Below are positions 50,374 to 58,877 of a stretch of DNA of 64,000 bases, one piece after another. A program made the translations under genes and the position numbers. Numbering within the stretch: the stretch's first letter is position 1; every line of letters starts with the position of its first letter. The notes below the pieces were generated by a model, which searched no databases, was not told where the DNA came from, and saw nothing but the letters and a program-made list of their open reading frames with translations. Source of the DNA: Oscillospiraceae bacterium (GTDB lineage: Bacteria; Bacillota; Clostridia; Oscillospirales; Oscillospiraceae). The stretch spans positions 62,001 through 126,000 of the forward strand of contig SVLO01000003.1 in assembly GCA_015067885.1 (NCBI GenBank). The letters run 5' to 3'.

Positions 50374-51060
50374 TCAGGCGAAGAACAGCTTGTTCAGGGT
50401 CAGGGGATCCACGTACTCGCCGTCCTTGTACACGCGCATGTTGCCGGAGGCGACCTCGTCGATCAGCATGACCTTGCCGTCGGGAGCGTAGCCGAACTCG
50501 AACTTGATGTCGTACAGCTCCATGCCCTTGGCGGCCAGGTCGTCGGCCACGATCTTGGTGATCTTCTGGGTCATGTCCTTCAGATCCTCGTACTGCTCGT
50601 CGGTCATGACGCCGATGGCCACCAGCGCGTCCTTGGTGATGAGGGGATCGCCCTTGGCGTCGTCCTTCAGAGTGGTCTCCACGTAGGAGGGCAGGTCGGC
50701 GCCGGACTCGATCAGGTCGCCGTAGCGACGGATGAAGGAACCCACGGCCTTGTTGCGGCAGATGACCTCCAAACCCTTGCCAAAGACCTTGGCGGGCAGG
50801 ACCTCCATGGTAGTGTTGGCCAGGTCCGCGCTGACATAGTGGGTCTTGATGCCGGCGGCGTTGATCTTCTCGAAGAAGTAGATGGACATACGCAGGTTCA
50901 CGTCACCCACGCCGTCGATGGTCAGGCCCACGGAGTTCTCGCCGGGATCGAACACACCGTCCTTGCCGGTGCAGTCGTCCTTGAACTTCAGCAGGCAGTT
51001 GCCGTTGGGCAGGGCGTAGACGTTTTTGGTCTTGCCGGTGTAGAGCAGCTCGTAATTCAT
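50374..51060 (-). CDS. purC: SAICAR synthetase
   Basis: The 228-residue protein starts [13 protein letters not shown] and has [33 protein letters not shown] and [22 protein letters not shown], the PurC signatures. It joins aspartate to CAIR. Ribosome site GGGAGGAATT before the ATG; 24 bases before purF and 42 after purE. Confidence 0.96.
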   Translation of the reverse strand: MNYELLYTGKTKNVYALPNGNCLLKFKDDCTGKDGVFDPGENSVGLTIDGVGDVNLRMSIYFFEKINAAGIKTHYVSADLANTTMEVLPAKVFGKGLEVICRNKAVGSFIRRYGDLIESGADLPSYVETTLKDDAKGDPLITKDALVAIGVMTDEQYEDLKDMTQKITKIVADDLAAKGMELYDIKFEFGYAPDGKVMLIDEVASGNMRVYKDGEYVDPLTLNKLFFA

Positions 51061-51102
51061 AAATAATTCCTCCCGAAATTTGGTTTACAAAGATTGATAG
51101 GT

Positions 51103-51600
51103 TCAGCCGTTGAGCTCGGCCTGAAGCTTTGCTTCCTTTTCTGCGATCTGGTTTGCCATGTCCACGCGGGCGGCGTCCAGCTTGGCGGCCAGATCGTCAT
51201 CGTAGATGGCCAGCATTTGGGCGGCCAGCACGGCGGCGTTCTTGGCGCCGTTGATGGCCACGGTGGCCACGGGGATGCCGCTGGGCATCTGAACGGTGGC
51301 CAGCAGGGCGTCCAGTCCGTCCACGGCGCCGCCCTTCATGGGGATGCCGATGACGGGCAGGGTGGAGTTGCCGGCGAAGGCACCGGCCAGGTGGGCGGCC
51401 ATGCCCGCAGCGCAGATCAGCACGCCGAAGCCGTTGGCTCGGGCGTTCTTGGCGAACTCCGCGGCGGCGGCGGGGGTGCGGTGAGCGCTGAGGATGTGGG
51501 CTTCAAAGGGGATGCCGAACTGCTCCAGTTGGGCGCAGGCGGCCTTTACCACAGGCCAATCAGAATCGGAACCCATGATAACAGCGACTTTTTTGCTCAT
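51103..51600 (-). CDS. purE: N5-CAIR mutase / AIR carboxylase, class I-type PurE
   Basis: The 165-residue protein has [38 protein letters not shown] and [26 protein letters not shown], with the active-site Ser, Asp and His of PurE. No purK is adjacent, so whether it works on AIR or N5-CAIR is open. It is the first gene of the operon, preceded by a terminator-like hairpin and a short reading frame in the leader. Confidence 0.94.
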   Translation of the reverse strand: MSKKVAVIMGSDSDWPVVKAACAQLEQFGIPFEAHILSAHRTPAAAAEFAKNARANGFGVLICAAGMAAHLAGAFAGNSTLPVIGIPMKGGAVDGLDALLATVQMPSGIPVATVAINGAKNAAVLAAQMLAIYDDDLAAKLDAARVDMANQIAEKEAKLQAELNG

Positions 51601-51629
51601 AACGATACCTCCGTGGCAGTGTTGTGAAA

Positions 51630-51664
51630 ATAAAACCGGCTGCCCGCAGAGGGTGCGGACAGCC
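51630..51664 (-). terminator. Leader terminator/attenuator upstream of purE
   Basis: GGCTGTCCGCA pairs with TGCGGGCAGCC around CCCTC, followed leftwards by GGTTTTATTTT. It lies between the promoter and purE, so read-through is needed for expression; it is a candidate attenuator. Confidence 0.7.
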
Positions 51665-51669
51665 GAAGG

Positions 51670-51738
51670 TCACAGGGTGATTTTAGGCGCAAAGAGGCCC
51701 CGGGCGGACAGGCAGTTCATACAGGAAAACAAAACCAT
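51670..51738 (-). CDS. Candidate 22-residue leader peptide upstream of purE
   Basis: An ATG frame in the purE leader encodes 22 residues ending CMNCLSARGLFAPKITL and stops 6 bases before the attenuator hairpin. GGAGG lies 12 bases upstream of the ATG, a long but usable spacing. Stop position against the hairpin is what a translation-coupled attenuator would need. The two Cys in CMNC and the Arg-Gly segment are the only notable residues. I do not recognise it as a known family; it could also be a chance frame. Confidence 0.45.
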   Translation of the reverse strand: MVLFSCMNCLSARGLFAPKITL

Positions 51739-51774
51739 CAATGTCAGCAGCCTCCTCACAATATCCTGGCTCAT

Positions 51775-51803
51775 ATTCTATCGAAAAAAGTACAAATTTG
51801 CAA
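51775..51803 (-). promoter_or_regulatory. Promoter of the purine operon
   Basis: TTGCAA (51803-51798), 17-base spacer and TAGAAT (51780-51775), giving a leader of about 170 bases before purE. Confidence 0.7.
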
Positions 51804-51869
51804 GGGCAGAACGAAAATTCGTAGGCTTGAACAAGGGGAGTTGAAATTTAGGCCGAGGCATGGTGAAAC

Positions 51870-52958
51870 TCACAACAGGCCGGCGGTGTGCAGCAGTTGC
51901 AGAACGCTCTCCGCCCGCTTGGGCCAGGAGGCCTCTTCCCCATAGGCGCGGCGACGGCCGGCCACCCAGGAACGGTCCTCGTCCAAAGCGCGCTGGCAGA
52001 GGGAGGAGAAATCCTGCTCGGTGTAGGCGGCGTAGACCACGTCGGGGAACTGCTCCACCTGCTCGGGCCACAGCATGGACACCACAGGCTTTCCGGTGGA
52101 CAGGTATTCGTAGACACGGCTGGGAATGATGTCACTGTCCGGGGCGTCGGTGCGCAGCAGATTGATGCATACGTCGCTGCGCTCCAGCCAGTCGGGAAGC
52201 TCCATCAGCGGGCGCTCTCCGGCGAAGATGACGTTGGGGAAGCGACGCAAGCGCTCCAGATAGGGGTTTTCCTTTTCGGTGCGGCCCACAAACAGGAAGG
52301 TCCATTCCGGGTGCTGGGCGGCGGTATACACCACCGGGGACAGGTCCAGCTCGGCATGGACCACGCCCGACCAGCAGAAAATGGGGGTATTTACCTTGGG
52401 CAGCAGGGTGGTGGCGGTGCTGCCGGCGTTGGAGAAGAGAGAATAGTTCACGCCGTTGGGCAGCAGCGCGATGTTGCCGCTGCAGGGGGAAAGCTGCTCC
52501 AGCAGGTTGGGGGAGGCGGCAAAGACCAAATCGGCGGCCTGGGCAAGGCTGCCCTCCCACTGGGCGGGCAGGTCCACCCAATCCCGGTCACAGTCATAGA
52601 CCAACGTATCGTAGGACAGGCGGTCCAGCAGATGGACGTGGACAGGGGAGGTGGCCCAAAGCAGGTAGTTGCGCACCCGCTGGCGGTCCAACTGACGCTG
52701 GATGAACCGGGCCTGACGGCGCTGACCCCAGCGGAAGGGCAGGGACAGCCGCTCTTCCCCGGTGGCAAGGGGAGGCAGGGTATAGACCGTTACCTCGGGC
52801 CGGACCTTTTGGCCGGGCTTGCGCCAGCTTCGGTCCCGACGGTGGGCGGCAGGCTGGAAGAACAGCACGTGGGCCCCCTTCATCCGGGTCATGAGATGCT
52901 GGGTGCGGGAGGGGACACTGCTCCAGGGTTTGCCGGAAAGACAGACGATGTAATTCAA
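51870..52958 (-). CDS. Glycosyltransferase, TuaH-like
   Basis: The ~362-residue enzyme has the GT-B layout: LLWATSPVHVHLLDRLSYDTLVYDCDRDW, LVFAASPNLLEQLSPCSGNIALLPNGVNYSLF, FCWSGVV and PSRVYEYLSTGKPVVSMLWPE. This is like TuaH (teichuronic acid) and related GT1/GT4 proteins that begin with a short N-terminal domain. The start is uncertain: TTG at 52958 lies 7 bases after GGAGG, whereas the GTG further upstream (52982) lies before it. Stand-alone gene; sugar and acceptor unknown. Confidence 0.8.
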   Translation of the reverse strand: MNYIVCLSGKPWSSVPSRTQHLMTRMKGAHVLFFQPAAHRRDRSWRKPGQKVRPEVTVYTLPPLATGEERLSLPFRWGQRRQARFIQRQLDRQRVRNYLLWATSPVHVHLLDRLSYDTLVYDCDRDWVDLPAQWEGSLAQAADLVFAASPNLLEQLSPCSGNIALLPNGVNYSLFSNAGSTATTLLPKVNTPIFCWSGVVHAELDLSPVVYTAAQHPEWTFLFVGRTEKENPYLERLRRFPNVIFAGERPLMELPDWLERSDVCINLLRTDAPDSDIIPSRVYEYLSTGKPVVSMLWPEQVEQFPDVVYAAYTEQDFSSLCQRALDEDRSWVAGRRRAYGEEASWPKRAESVLQLLHTAGLL

Positions 52959-52992
52959 CAAAAAACCTCCCAACGAAAACACAAGCAGGCAC

Positions 52993-53021
52993 TTGTGTGT
53001 AAGTGAAAAATGGGATATACT
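52993..53021 (+). promoter_or_regulatory. Possible promoter of the PAP2 gene
   Basis: TTGTGT (52993-52998), 17-base spacer, TATACT (53016-53021), about 100 bases before the start codon. Confidence 0.5.
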
Positions 53022-53124
53022 GCTAAGGAACAGGGAACGCTATACTATAACTCCTTTTATTATAAACAACCGCGCCTGCCCGGTCAAGAGCGAGGGCGCA
53101 TAATCTTGGGAGGGGGCCACGATT

Positions 53125-53679
53125 TTGTTGGATGCTGTATTTGAGTTTTTGGCTAAGGTCGAGGGGCCGATTTTGCTTTGGGTCCAAAACTGGTTGCGGC
53201 AGGATTGGCTGGATGGTCCGGTGACCGTGTTCAGCACCCTGGGCAATGCGGGGATGCTGTGGCTGGTGCTGTGCGCCCTCATGCTGATTTTTCCCCGCAC
53301 CCGCCGGGCGGGGGCGTTGGGCCTTGCGGCCCTGGCCATGGGATTTTTGCTGTGCAACGGACTTTTGAAGCCGCTGCTCCACCGTGCAAGACCCTGGCTG
53401 GTGGTGGAGGGGCTGACGCATTTGGTCACTCCCGGCGACACACATTCCTTCCCCTCCGGCCACACCTGTGCCGCCTTCGCCGCGGCCTGGACCTGGCGCA
53501 GGCAGCTGCCCCGCCGCTGGATGGGACACATAGGGATGGTTGCGGCAGTGCTGATGGGTTTGTCACGGCTGTACCTGGGCGTACACTTCCCCACAGACGT
53601 GCTGGCCGGGGCGATCGTTGGTATATTTGCTGCCTGGATCATGGGAAAGATCCTCGGCACGTCGCGCAAGAGACGATAA
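53125..53679 (+). CDS. PAP2 family lipid phosphatase (undecaprenyl-diphosphatase-like)
   Basis: The 184-residue membrane protein shows the three PAP2 motifs: KPLLHRARP, FPSGHT and SRLYLGVHFPTDVLAG, between about five hydrophobic segments. Family members dephosphorylate undecaprenyl pyrophosphate or phosphatidic acid derivatives outside the membrane; BcrC-type activity is the likely option. The start is TTG (53125) with GGGAGGGG 9 bases upstream. Confidence 0.88.
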   Translation: MLDAVFEFLAKVEGPILLWVQNWLRQDWLDGPVTVFSTLGNAGMLWLVLCALMLIFPRTRRAGALGLAALAMGFLLCNGLLKPLLHRARPWLVVEGLTHLVTPGDTHSFPSGHTCAAFAAAWTWRRQLPRRWMGHIGMVAAVLMGLSRLYLGVHFPTDVLAGAIVGIFAAWIMGKILGTSRKRR

Positions 53680-53685
53680 GAAAAC

Positions 53686-53723
53686 AAAAAGACAGCGAAG
53701 CAGGTCTGCTTCGCTGTCTTTTT
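53686..53723. terminator. Bidirectional terminator after the PAP2 gene
   Basis: An 18-bp perfect stem (AAAAAGACAGCGAAGCAG and complement) with a two-base loop, between convergent genes. Confidence 0.88.
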
Positions 53724-54486
53724 ATGCCTTTGAGGATTGAGGGCGGTACTCGATGTAGGAATACGTGCTTGCCCGGCTGCGCCGGGTCATTGCGTGGGAA
53801 ACCTGATGGTGCAGGTCGCGGACTTTGTCCTTGACGGTGTTGCCTGCGGGGTAGAAGGGGCCGTCAAGAAACACCTCCATGACCGGACGTTTGAACAGCT
53901 TGGCTTTTCGATAAGTGACGGTCATGGCGTAGGCGGGTTTGTCGAACTTGACCGGAAACTTGAACGAGGTGTCCGGAAAGGGGCGAATTCCGGTGTAATA
54001 CTCCCATACGTGGGCCTCCGGGTAAATGACGATGGGGTGTCGCCGCCCGAGCCGCTGCTCCATGGCCCGGGTCAGCTCCTTCACGCCGTGCATGGAATTG
54101 ACCGTGGGTAACGCGCCCAAATAGGGCAGGAGCTTCCCGATGGCGGGGATGCCGTAATTGGCGGGACTGACCACGGTGAAAATACGCCGGGGAAGAAGAC
54201 AAAGGGCGGGGATGAATACGTCGCCCGCGGGCTGGGTGTGGTTGCCGTAGAGGAAAAAGCCGTCCTTCATTCCCTTGAGATTTTTGCGGCCGGTGACCTT
54301 CATGTGCAGAAAGCAGCGACAATACAGGCCGCCAAAAATGACAGCCAGGCCGTAAATGAGTCCGGACAGGAATTTGGAACCGACGTCGTTTTTCACCCAT
54401 TGGTAGTCGTCGGGCAGGCGAAAATCCTGGTTGGCGCTGCGTTCAAAATCGTCCTGGAAAGAGGAGTAGTAGCGGACCCGCTTCAT
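53722..54486 (-). CDS. Membrane-associated acyltransferase-like protein (PlsC-type), motif variant
   Basis: The 254-residue protein resembles the 1-acyl-glycerol-3-phosphate acyltransferase family: one hydrophobic segment (FLSGLIYGLAVIFGGLY), FLYGNHTQPAGD in place of motif I NHxxxxD, and IVIYPEAHVWE as motif III. The Asp of HX4D is shifted (H-TQPAG-D), which may be the local variant of this subfamily. It would transfer acyl chains to a glycerol or sugar lipid. It overlaps the upstream acyltransferase by 4 bases and ends the GT8/acyltransferase operon. Confidence 0.75.
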   Translation of the reverse strand: MKRVRYYSSFQDDFERSANQDFRLPDDYQWVKNDVGSKFLSGLIYGLAVIFGGLYCRCFLHMKVTGRKNLKGMKDGFFLYGNHTQPAGDVFIPALCLLPRRIFTVVSPANYGIPAIGKLLPYLGALPTVNSMHGVKELTRAMEQRLGRRHPIVIYPEAHVWEYYTGIRPFPDTSFKFPVKFDKPAYAMTVTYRKAKLFKRPVMEVFLDGPFYPAGNTVKDKVRDLHHQVSHAMTRRSRASTYSYIEYRPQSSKA

Positions 54487-55346
54487 GGGGTCTCCTTCCA
54501 GCCTGCGATGTCGGAACGGTCAAAGGCATAGGTCAGCTCCTTACCGTAAACCGACTCGTAACAGGACTTCTTCAAGGAATAATCCTTTACACCGAGTGCC
54601 TCGGTATTTTCCCGGACCGTCTTGTTTGGATCGGGGTACAGCACATCCAAAACGTGAAGCACGTAGCGCACCCGTTTGAACTGCGGCGTGGCATCCTCCT
54701 CCCGGTCAACGATCTCCACAAAGCAGGAGATGATGGGGACGTTCAGCTTGGCCGCATAAAAGTACGCGCCGTTCTTGGGCGGGCGTGGCTTGCGATAATT
54801 GAACCACATTTCCTGCTCCGGATAAAGCAAAACGGCGTGCCGCTTGTCTACCAGCCGCTCTCTGAGTATGGACAGAAAGTTCCGCGCCAGGTAGCGGGGG
54901 TCGGTGGAGATGGGAATGGTGTCGGCATAATTCATAATGAAGCCCAGGATACCTGTCATGGCGAAATTGGAGGTTTGGCTGATGATGCCGAGCTTGCGCC
55001 GGCCCAACTGATCGGTCAGGTGGCGGATCACGGTGTTTTCCAGGGGTCCGAAGTGGTTGCTGGTTATGAGTACGCCGCCCAGGTCCCCGGGTATCTTATC
55101 AAGGCCGACGATTTCTGTGTCCCGGTTGATCAATCGGGTGGCCGTTTTTGCAATCAGCACACCCAGGGCGGTTTTCAGCTTGAAGGACAGGTGGTTTCTG
55201 TGTTCGAAGTAGGCATCTGTAATGGCCCGGCTCTGCTCGGAGGTAAGAACAGGGTCATTCAGCTCAACTTTGCTGTGAAATTGACCGCTTTCGGCAAATT
55301 CTTTTATGTTTTGGATAACGGCCAGCCGGTTTTCACCAATGATCAT
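54483..55346 (-). CDS. Acyltransferase-like protein (PlsC-type), motif variant
   Basis: The 287-residue protein has ITSNHFGPLENTVI where motif I NHxxxxD is expected (HX4E) and VLLYPEQEMWFNYRKPRPPKNGAYFYAAKL as motif III and following region. No strong membrane helix is visible. It is related to, but clearly distinct from, the next gene. Both are encoded in an overlapping run with two GT8 enzymes, so they may modify the same glycolipid or wall polymer. Confidence 0.7.
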   Translation of the reverse strand: MIIGENRLAVIQNIKEFAESGQFHSKVELNDPVLTSEQSRAITDAYFEHRNHLSFKLKTALGVLIAKTATRLINRDTEIVGLDKIPGDLGGVLITSNHFGPLENTVIRHLTDQLGRRKLGIISQTSNFAMTGILGFIMNYADTIPISTDPRYLARNFLSILRERLVDKRHAVLLYPEQEMWFNYRKPRPPKNGAYFYAAKLNVPIISCFVEIVDREEDATPQFKRVRYVLHVLDVLYPDPNKTVRENTEALGVKDYSLKKSCYESVYGKELTYAFDRSDIAGWKETP

Positions 55347-56296
55347 AGTCTGATTTTAACCCCCTTGGCGCGCATTTTTTTGAAGGTGATGTCGTTTTCG
55401 GGGATTTCCGTGCCGCGGCGTATCAGCAGCTCCAAACAGGCCCGGTCCTCTGCTTTTTTCTCATCGGAATAGGCGGCCTTAAACGCCCTGATTTCGTCGA
55501 TATAACCGCTGTCGGAGGCGTAGTGCCAAAATTCGTCCGCGTACTGGATGCCGTCATAGCACCAGGGCTTGGAGAACAGGTTGTAGTGGATAAGATTCGT
55601 GTGCGCAAGAGGAGGCTTGGCGTCGTTGGGCATGGTGTCCCAGGATGCGTCCAAATAGTGGATTTTTCCGTTGCACATGGCGTTGAGATAGTCCTGATCC
55701 GGGGCAATGCTGTCAAAGTGGTAGGTGTTCAGCAGGGTCAGGAAATGCTGCTCCAGATCGTGCTGACGCATGGCCGCAAGGTTCATCAGCAGAACGCCGG
55801 AATTGATGTATTCCTCCTTCTTTACGCCCACGGCTCGTTCCGTGTAGGCCACCAGCGGCGGGATGTCGGCAATGGACAGGTCGTTGCAGGCGCCGATGAA
55901 GTTGTCGCCGATGTCGGTGTCGTACAGCTTGGCAATGTCACTGGTCAGCACCACGTCGCTGTCGATGTAGATGCCCTTGTCATACTGGGGGAACATGGCG
56001 GGGATAAACAGGCGGAAATAGATGGTCAGGGTAAAATAGTCACAGCGAAGGCGATTGCTCATGCGGTCATCCAGCGCCTCAAAGTTTGCCTTCATGGGGG
56101 TGAACTCGATTTGAAAGTTGTCCGTCTGCAGGGCGTGCAGCTTTGCCATGTTTGCCTGGGACAGATCCTGATGCAGGACGATGGCGCGGTACTGCCGGGT
56201 GGGGTCCGCGTTCTTGACGGCGGAATTGAGGGCCACCGCCAAAAAGGGCGCGTAAGCGTTGTCAATGGTGAAGAAGATCGGAATTTCTCGTTTCAT
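55343..56296 (-). CDS. GT8 family glycosyltransferase (copy 2)
   Basis: The 317-residue protein has IPIFFTIDNAYAPFLAVALNSAV, the metal-binding DxD in GIYIDSDVVLTSDIAKLY, NSGVLLMNLAAMR and the C-terminal NLIHYNLFSKPW His motif, all typical of GT8 (galactosyl/glucosyl transferases with a retaining mechanism). The ATG at 56296 has AAGGAG upstream and lies within the 3' end of the preceding GT8 gene (35-base overlap). It overlaps the acyltransferase gene by 4 bases. Confidence 0.9.
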   Translation of the reverse strand: MKREIPIFFTIDNAYAPFLAVALNSAVKNADPTRQYRAIVLHQDLSQANMAKLHALQTDNFQIEFTPMKANFEALDDRMSNRLRCDYFTLTIYFRLFIPAMFPQYDKGIYIDSDVVLTSDIAKLYDTDIGDNFIGACNDLSIADIPPLVAYTERAVGVKKEEYINSGVLLMNLAAMRQHDLEQHFLTLLNTYHFDSIAPDQDYLNAMCNGKIHYLDASWDTMPNDAKPPLAHTNLIHYNLFSKPWCYDGIQYADEFWHYASDSGYIDEIRAFKAAYSDEKKAEDRACLELLIRRGTEIPENDITFKKMRAKGVKIRL

Positions 56297-57092
56297 GGTC
56301 AATACTCCTTTGATATGCATCTAAGATGTCGTCAAACTCAAAAATGCCCAGTTCCCGGTGCATCCGGTCCGTCTGCCAGGGTTTTACGGTGACCGCCCGC
56401 ACATAGGGGAAAAATCGGAAAAAGGTCGTGAAATGCTTGAATACCGTGTCCGGCTTGATGCGGCCCTGCTCGTTGTATCGGGCGGGGAGCTTCCCCTTGC
56501 GCGCGGTTTTGTTCAGCGCGGACTGGTCGGGCATGAACATCCTGACGTCCCGGCACATATCCCGGCAGCGCTGAAACACGCCGCTTTTCCGTATATTCGC
56601 CATATTCATCAGCAGCACGCCGGAATTGAGATAATCGTGCTTGAAAAGGTTGCCGAAGAACCACTTGCCGTATCGGTCGGGTACACCGGCGATCTCCACG
56701 TGGGAGAGGTCTTGATCGTACAGCGGACTGAAATCGGCACGGCACAGCACGTCGGCATCGAGATATAAGATCCGGTCCGGAAGCTCCGGCACCATGTCGG
56801 CAAACAGCCTGAGCATACAAAGGGGTGTGAAGCGTGTGTTCATGTTTGCCCTTGGAACATAGTGGGCAAACAGCGCGCTGATGTCAAACAGAGTGACCGT
56901 GCTTTGGGGGTGCCTGGCCTGCACGGCCTTTCGCAGCCTTTCCGCGTAAGACTGGCTAATAGGGGTGTGGCCGGCGATGTCGGCGGTCAGAATGTAAAAA
57001 TCCAATGCCCGGGTTGTGTGCTTGCATAGGGAGAGAGCCGACAGAAAGATGCCCTGGCACACGTTTTCGTCGCCGCAAAAAAGGATATTCAA
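56262..57092 (-). CDS. GT8 family glycosyltransferase (copy 1)
   Basis: The 276-residue protein has ILFCGDENVCQGIFLSALSLCKH, DxD in ILYLDADVLCRADFSPLY and YLNSGVLLMNMANIRKSG. The C-terminal KHFTTFFRFFPYVRAVTVKPWQ motif of the family is less standard than in its neighbour. The start is TTG (57092), with GAGGTG upstream. First gene of an operon of two GT8 and two acyltransferase genes, so probably acts first on a lipid-linked or wall glycan. Confidence 0.85.
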   Translation of the reverse strand: MNILFCGDENVCQGIFLSALSLCKHTTRALDFYILTADIAGHTPISQSYAERLRKAVQARHPQSTVTLFDISALFAHYVPRANMNTRFTPLCMLRLFADMVPELPDRILYLDADVLCRADFSPLYDQDLSHVEIAGVPDRYGKWFFGNLFKHDYLNSGVLLMNMANIRKSGVFQRCRDMCRDVRMFMPDQSALNKTARKGKLPARYNEQGRIKPDTVFKHFTTFFRFFPYVRAVTVKPWQTDRMHRELGIFEFDDILDAYQRSIDHETRNSDLLHH

Positions 57093-57118
57093 CCGCTTTC
57101 ACCTCGCTCTTTGCCCGG

Positions 57119-57147
57119 ATTATAGGTAGTTTCTTCTGCAAAGTAAA
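57119..57147 (-). promoter_or_regulatory. Possible promoter of the GT8/acyltransferase operon
   Basis: TTTACT (57147-57142), 17-base spacer and a perfect TATAAT (57124-57119), 27 bases before the TTG start. Confidence 0.45.
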
Positions 57148-57232
57148 CCGAAGAATCGGAGAAATTCGACTCTACCGCTCTCCGACCCGCGTAGAGAGAT
57201 TCTACGGGCCGTTCTACGATTCGGAGAGTGAA

Positions 57233-57269
57233 AAAACCGTCCTGTTTCGTGCTGAAACAGGACGGTTTT
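57233..57269 (-). terminator. Terminator of the XRE gene
   Basis: A 16-bp perfect stem (AAAACCGTCCTGTTTC and complement) with a five-base loop; TTTT follows leftwards. Confidence 0.88.
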
Positions 57270-57275
57270 GGGGAT

Positions 57276-57878
57276 TTATTTCGTTTTTGGCTTACTGATA
57301 AGCGAACAAAGAATAATTACGATTTGCCCCGCGACACCCAGAAGGTAAATCAGAGCAACGTTGATGCCGAAGTACAGAAACGTGATATGTATGGCCGCCA
57401 AGATCGACCAAATCAGCGCGGAGATGATATAGTAGTTGTTCCGGCGGTTGAACCAAACGGAGTTGAAAATCAGCTTTATAATAAACGTGACCGGGAGCGC
57501 GTACACAAAGCAGAACCACTGAAAGGTCGCCTGCTGTGCCACGAGGGCCATAATGATAAAGGTGAACAGCGCCACAAACCACACGATAGCCTCGGAGAGG
57601 TAGGCGATGGCCCGTCGATTGTAGGTTATTTCCTTTTGTTTGTTCTCCTGAACCGCTTTGTCGATGGTTTCAAAGCCGACCAAATAGTCCAAGGACACGC
57701 CGAACACAGTGGCGATCTCAGCCAGCACGGCAATGTCGGGGGAGGACTCCCCGCGCTCCCACTTGGAGATGGTTTTGTCCGAGTAGTTGAGTCGTTCCGC
57801 CAGCTCCAGCTGTGTCATGTTATTCATGAGCCGAAGCTCGGTTATGTTTTTGGCAACCACGCTCTTTATGTCTTCCAT
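57276..57878 (-). CDS. XRE family regulator with C-terminal membrane domain
   Basis: The N-terminal XRE domain (KNITELRLMNNMTQLELAERLNYSDKTISKWERGESSPDIAVLAEIATVFGVSLDYLVG, residues ~8-66) is followed by four hydrophobic segments (AIVWFVALFTFIIMALVA, FVYALPVTFIIKLIF, IISALIWSILAAIHITFLYFG, LIYLLGVAGQIVIILCSLI). Membrane-bound XRE proteins of this shape are frequent in Clostridia, with unknown signal. The ATG at 57878 has GGAGG 6 bases upstream. Stand-alone gene with a consensus promoter. Confidence 0.85.
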   Translation of the reverse strand: MEDIKSVVAKNITELRLMNNMTQLELAERLNYSDKTISKWERGESSPDIAVLAEIATVFGVSLDYLVGFETIDKAVQENKQKEITYNRRAIAYLSEAIVWFVALFTFIIMALVAQQATFQWFCFVYALPVTFIIKLIFNSVWFNRRNNYYIISALIWSILAAIHITFLYFGINVALIYLLGVAGQIVIILCSLISKPKTK

Positions 57879-57909
57879 GGTGTTCCTCCCAACGAAAGGA
57901 ATTGTTCGT

Positions 57910-57938
57910 ATTATACACCGGTGCTGACAAAATTGCAA
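57910..57938 (-). promoter_or_regulatory. Promoter of the XRE membrane regulator
   Basis: TTGCAA (57938-57933), 17-base spacer and a perfect TATAAT (57915-57910). Confidence 0.8.
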
Positions 57939-57981
57939 GCGTCCGGTGTGGTGTCCGCGGGACAGAACGCCTGAAGGCTGC

Positions 57982-58686
57982 TCACGATACCTTGAGCAAC
58001 AGCATGGTTACGTACTGACAAATAGTACCCAAAAGGATGAATGCGTGGAAGATTTCGTGGCAGCCGAAGCGGGTGTTATTTCGTCCCGGCCACTTCAGCG
58101 CGTACAGGACCGCGCCTACAGAGTACATCACTCCGCCGAAAACGAGCCAAAACAGGGGGGCGGGGGGCATCAGGGTGAACAGAGGCTTGAGGGCGAAAAT
58201 CGCCAGCCAGCCCATGGCCAGGTAGACCACCGAAGACAGCCAGCGGGGGGCGCCGATCCAAGCAATGGACAGCACGATGCCCGCCAGGGCGAACAGCCAG
58301 ACTCCGCCAAGCAAAATCGGGCCGCAGCAGTCCCAAAGCACCAGCAGGCAGATGGGGGTATAGCTGCCGGCAATGAGCAGGCAGATGTTGCTGTGGTCCA
58401 GCTTGCGCAGGAAGAGCCGAAGGCTAACGCAGGTGCGCAGGCAATGATACAGGGTGCTGGCGGTGTACAGGGCGATCATGGAAAAACCGTAAATGCCGAA
58501 GCCGAACACCTGGAAGGGAAAGCTGGCGCCCCACAGCAGCCACACCGTACCCACCAGCGCAAGGACCGCGCCGATGCCGTGGGTGATAGCGGACCAGGGG
58601 CGCAGGGCATCGTAGGGGTCGCGCCCGCCCTTTGTGCGGCGGGGAGAGTGAGGGGAATGGACTTGCGGGTGGTTTTGGTGGTTCAT
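57982..58686 (-). CDS. Hemolysin III / TrhA family membrane protein
   Basis: The 234-residue protein has seven hydrophobic segments with the family residues SAITHGIGAVLALVG, YTASTLYHCL, LDHSNICLLIAGSYTP and GCHEIFHAFILLGTI, which carry conserved His and Asp. TrhA homologues (PAQR-like) are linked to membrane-fluidity or energy homeostasis. Despite the name, haemolytic function is not implied. The ATG at 58686 has AAAGGAG upstream. Confidence 0.9.
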   Translation of the reverse strand: MNHQNHPQVHSPHSPRRTKGGRDPYDALRPWSAITHGIGAVLALVGTVWLLWGASFPFQVFGFGIYGFSMIALYTASTLYHCLRTCVSLRLFLRKLDHSNICLLIAGSYTPICLLVLWDCCGPILLGGVWLFALAGIVLSIAWIGAPRWLSSVVYLAMGWLAIFALKPLFTLMPPAPLFWLVFGGVMYSVGAVLYALKWPGRNNTRFGCHEIFHAFILLGTICQYVTMLLLKVS

Positions 58687-58724
58687 AGTCGGCTCCTTTA
58701 CGCAAAACAAATCTTACGAACCAC

Positions 58725-58753
58725 ATTGTACTCTGCAAAACGATGAAAGTCAA
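58725..58753 (-). promoter_or_regulatory. Promoter of the hemolysin III gene
   Basis: TTGACT (58753-58748), 17-base spacer, TACAAT (58730-58725). Confidence 0.8.
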
Positions 58754-58831
58754 TACAAAATACGATTAAATATAATAATTAAAACCATATTGAGGGGCGA
58801 ACACGAATGGATAGGGCAGGGGAGAATAAAA

Positions 58832-58865
58832 AAACAACCGTGTTTCAAACGAAACACGGTTGTTT
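58832..58865 (-). terminator. Terminator of the infC-rpmI-rplT operon
   Basis: A 15-bp perfect stem (AAACAACCGTGTTTC and complement) with an A/T-rich tail, 12 bases past the rplT stop. Confidence 0.88.
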
Positions 58866-58877
58866 GACGAGATGAAA

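Noticed and set aside
48124-51066. 980-codon open frame on the + strand over purM-purF-purC
   Set aside because: Antisense shadow; the - strand carries three unmistakable purine enzymes.
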